NCBI GenBank assembly: GCA_030745875.1
Contig: JASLNT010000001.1
Coordinates: 1 to 64,000, forward strand
Direction: 5' to 3'
DNA from: Phycisphaerae bacterium
Lineage (GTDB): Bacteria; Planctomycetota; Phycisphaerae; SM23-33
DNA: 64,000 bases
Within the stretch, counting starts at the first letter, position 1; each line of letters starts with the position of its first letter. Both the position numbers and the translations under genes were made by a program. The notes under the pieces are model-generated. The model saw only the letters and a list, made by a program, of their open reading frames with translations. It did no database searches and was not told the origin of the DNA. This document shows, piece by piece, positions 63,657 to 64,000 of the stretch.

Positions 63657-64000
63657 CTATTGCCTGGGCTTACGGTTCTTCTTTCGTTTTCGCCCCACCG
63701 GCGCTTTGGACCTGGGCTGCCGAGCCGTCGGTGTGAACTTGCCCTTACCGTTAGCCGCCCAGTCGAGATCGGCTTTGATCGTGGCTACGGAAGTCCGCCC
63801 GTCCTTATACTTGCGCCCGTATTCGATCAGCTGGGCGGACAGGTCGCGGACAATCTGGCGATATTCGGGGTCCAGAAAGAAGTTCTTCAGTTCGTCGGGG
63901 TCCTTTTCCATATCGATCAACCACGGGATATCTCGCGGCGAGACGATGAACTTGTATCGCCCGGTGAAAGCTCCCAGCCAATTCGCATCAGGCCCGCCCG
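63657..64000 (-). CDS. Sulfatase, C-terminal part (runs off the window)
   Basis: The minus-strand frame is open to the window edge and ends at the stop at 63657. Its last 110 or so residues read GGPDANWLGAFTGRYKFIV, SPRDIPWLIDMEKDPDELKNF and FLDPEYRQIVRDLSAQL. This is the usual C-terminal region of S1 sulfatases, where the IDMEKDPDE-type phrase reports tissue of the substrate-binding tail. It ends in a basic tail (RKRKKNRKPRQ) like that of the sulfatase at 35635. The active-site motif would lie outside the window. A start inside the window is not expected. Confidence 0.8.
   Translation of the reverse strand, partial: GGPDANWLGAFTGRYKFIVSPRDIPWLIDMEKDPDELKNFFLDPEYRQIVRDLSAQLIEYGRKYKDGRTSVATIKADLDWAANGKGKFTPTARQPRSKAPVGRKRKKNRKPRQ

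Noticed and set aside
1..64000. tRNA, rRNA and known riboswitches
   Set aside because: No convincing cloverleaf, rRNA segment or riboswitch core was seen by eye in the gaps; a covariance-model search would be needed to exclude short ones.

Overview
The window reads as chromosome (or a large contig) of a planctomycete, most likely of the Phycisphaerae or a related deep lineage. The basis is gene content: four proteins with C-terminal PEP-CTERM sorting signals, an XrtA-type polysaccharide deacetylase, five formylglycine sulfatases (one cut by the window end), Tat-exported Gfo/Idh-type dehydrogenase, three large diheme proteins with a hydrazine-synthase-alpha-like propeller, ThuA/HEAT/discoidin fusions, and many lipoproteins. 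This is inference from families; no rRNA or other marker gene is present. No tRNA, rRNA or CRISPR array was seen.

Layout. 1-10.4 kb is a signalling region: a deacetylase open to the left edge, three single-receiver regulators, a FliA-like sigma factor, a 1175-residue multi-PAS hybrid kinase and a second kinase gene that looks broken. That gene and the gene facing it (9390 onward) both lack their 5' parts at the same point near 9.39 kb. 10.9-20.9 kb is mostly minus-strand: a PEP-CTERM protein, an FG-GAP propeller, a haem-binding hybrid kinase, a PD40 propeller and a PQQ-type propeller, with one plus-strand lipoprotein. 21-25.2 kb is a plus-strand pair (parallel beta-helix protein plus diheme HZS-like protein). 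25.2-31.2 kb is an accessory patch: PEP-CTERM protein, tandem-repeat lipoprotein, serine hydrolase, a 286-bp inverted repeat carrying what look like two 5' fragments of miaA, two small lipoproteins and an ISAs1-family insertion sequence.

31.4-38.6 kb is a plus-strand cluster: TIM-barrel sugar isomerase, LamG/HZS-like diheme protein, two sulfatases. 39.4-44.8 kb holds a strong sigma-70-type promoter and two translationally coupled PEP-CTERM proteins (CotH-like, and a 1262-residue autotransporter-repeat protein with a dockerin-like module). 44.8-63.6 kb begins with a minus-strand sulfatase, then a long plus-strand series: lipoprotein, sulfatase, ThuA-HEAT-discoidin-DUF6807 fusion, Gfo/Idh oxidoreductase, discoidin/HZS-like diheme protein, HEAT-discoidin protein, HlyD-like adaptor, alpha-toroid lipoprotein and a GH43-like protein. 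The window ends inside another minus-strand sulfatase.

Taken together, the 21-64 kb part looks like a surface programme for taking apart sulfated glycans (sulfatases, GH43-like enzyme, beta-helix protein, sugar isomerase, Gfo/Idh enzyme) in which three related diheme propeller proteins recur, each with a different N-terminal module. What those cytochrome-like proteins do is the main open question of the window.
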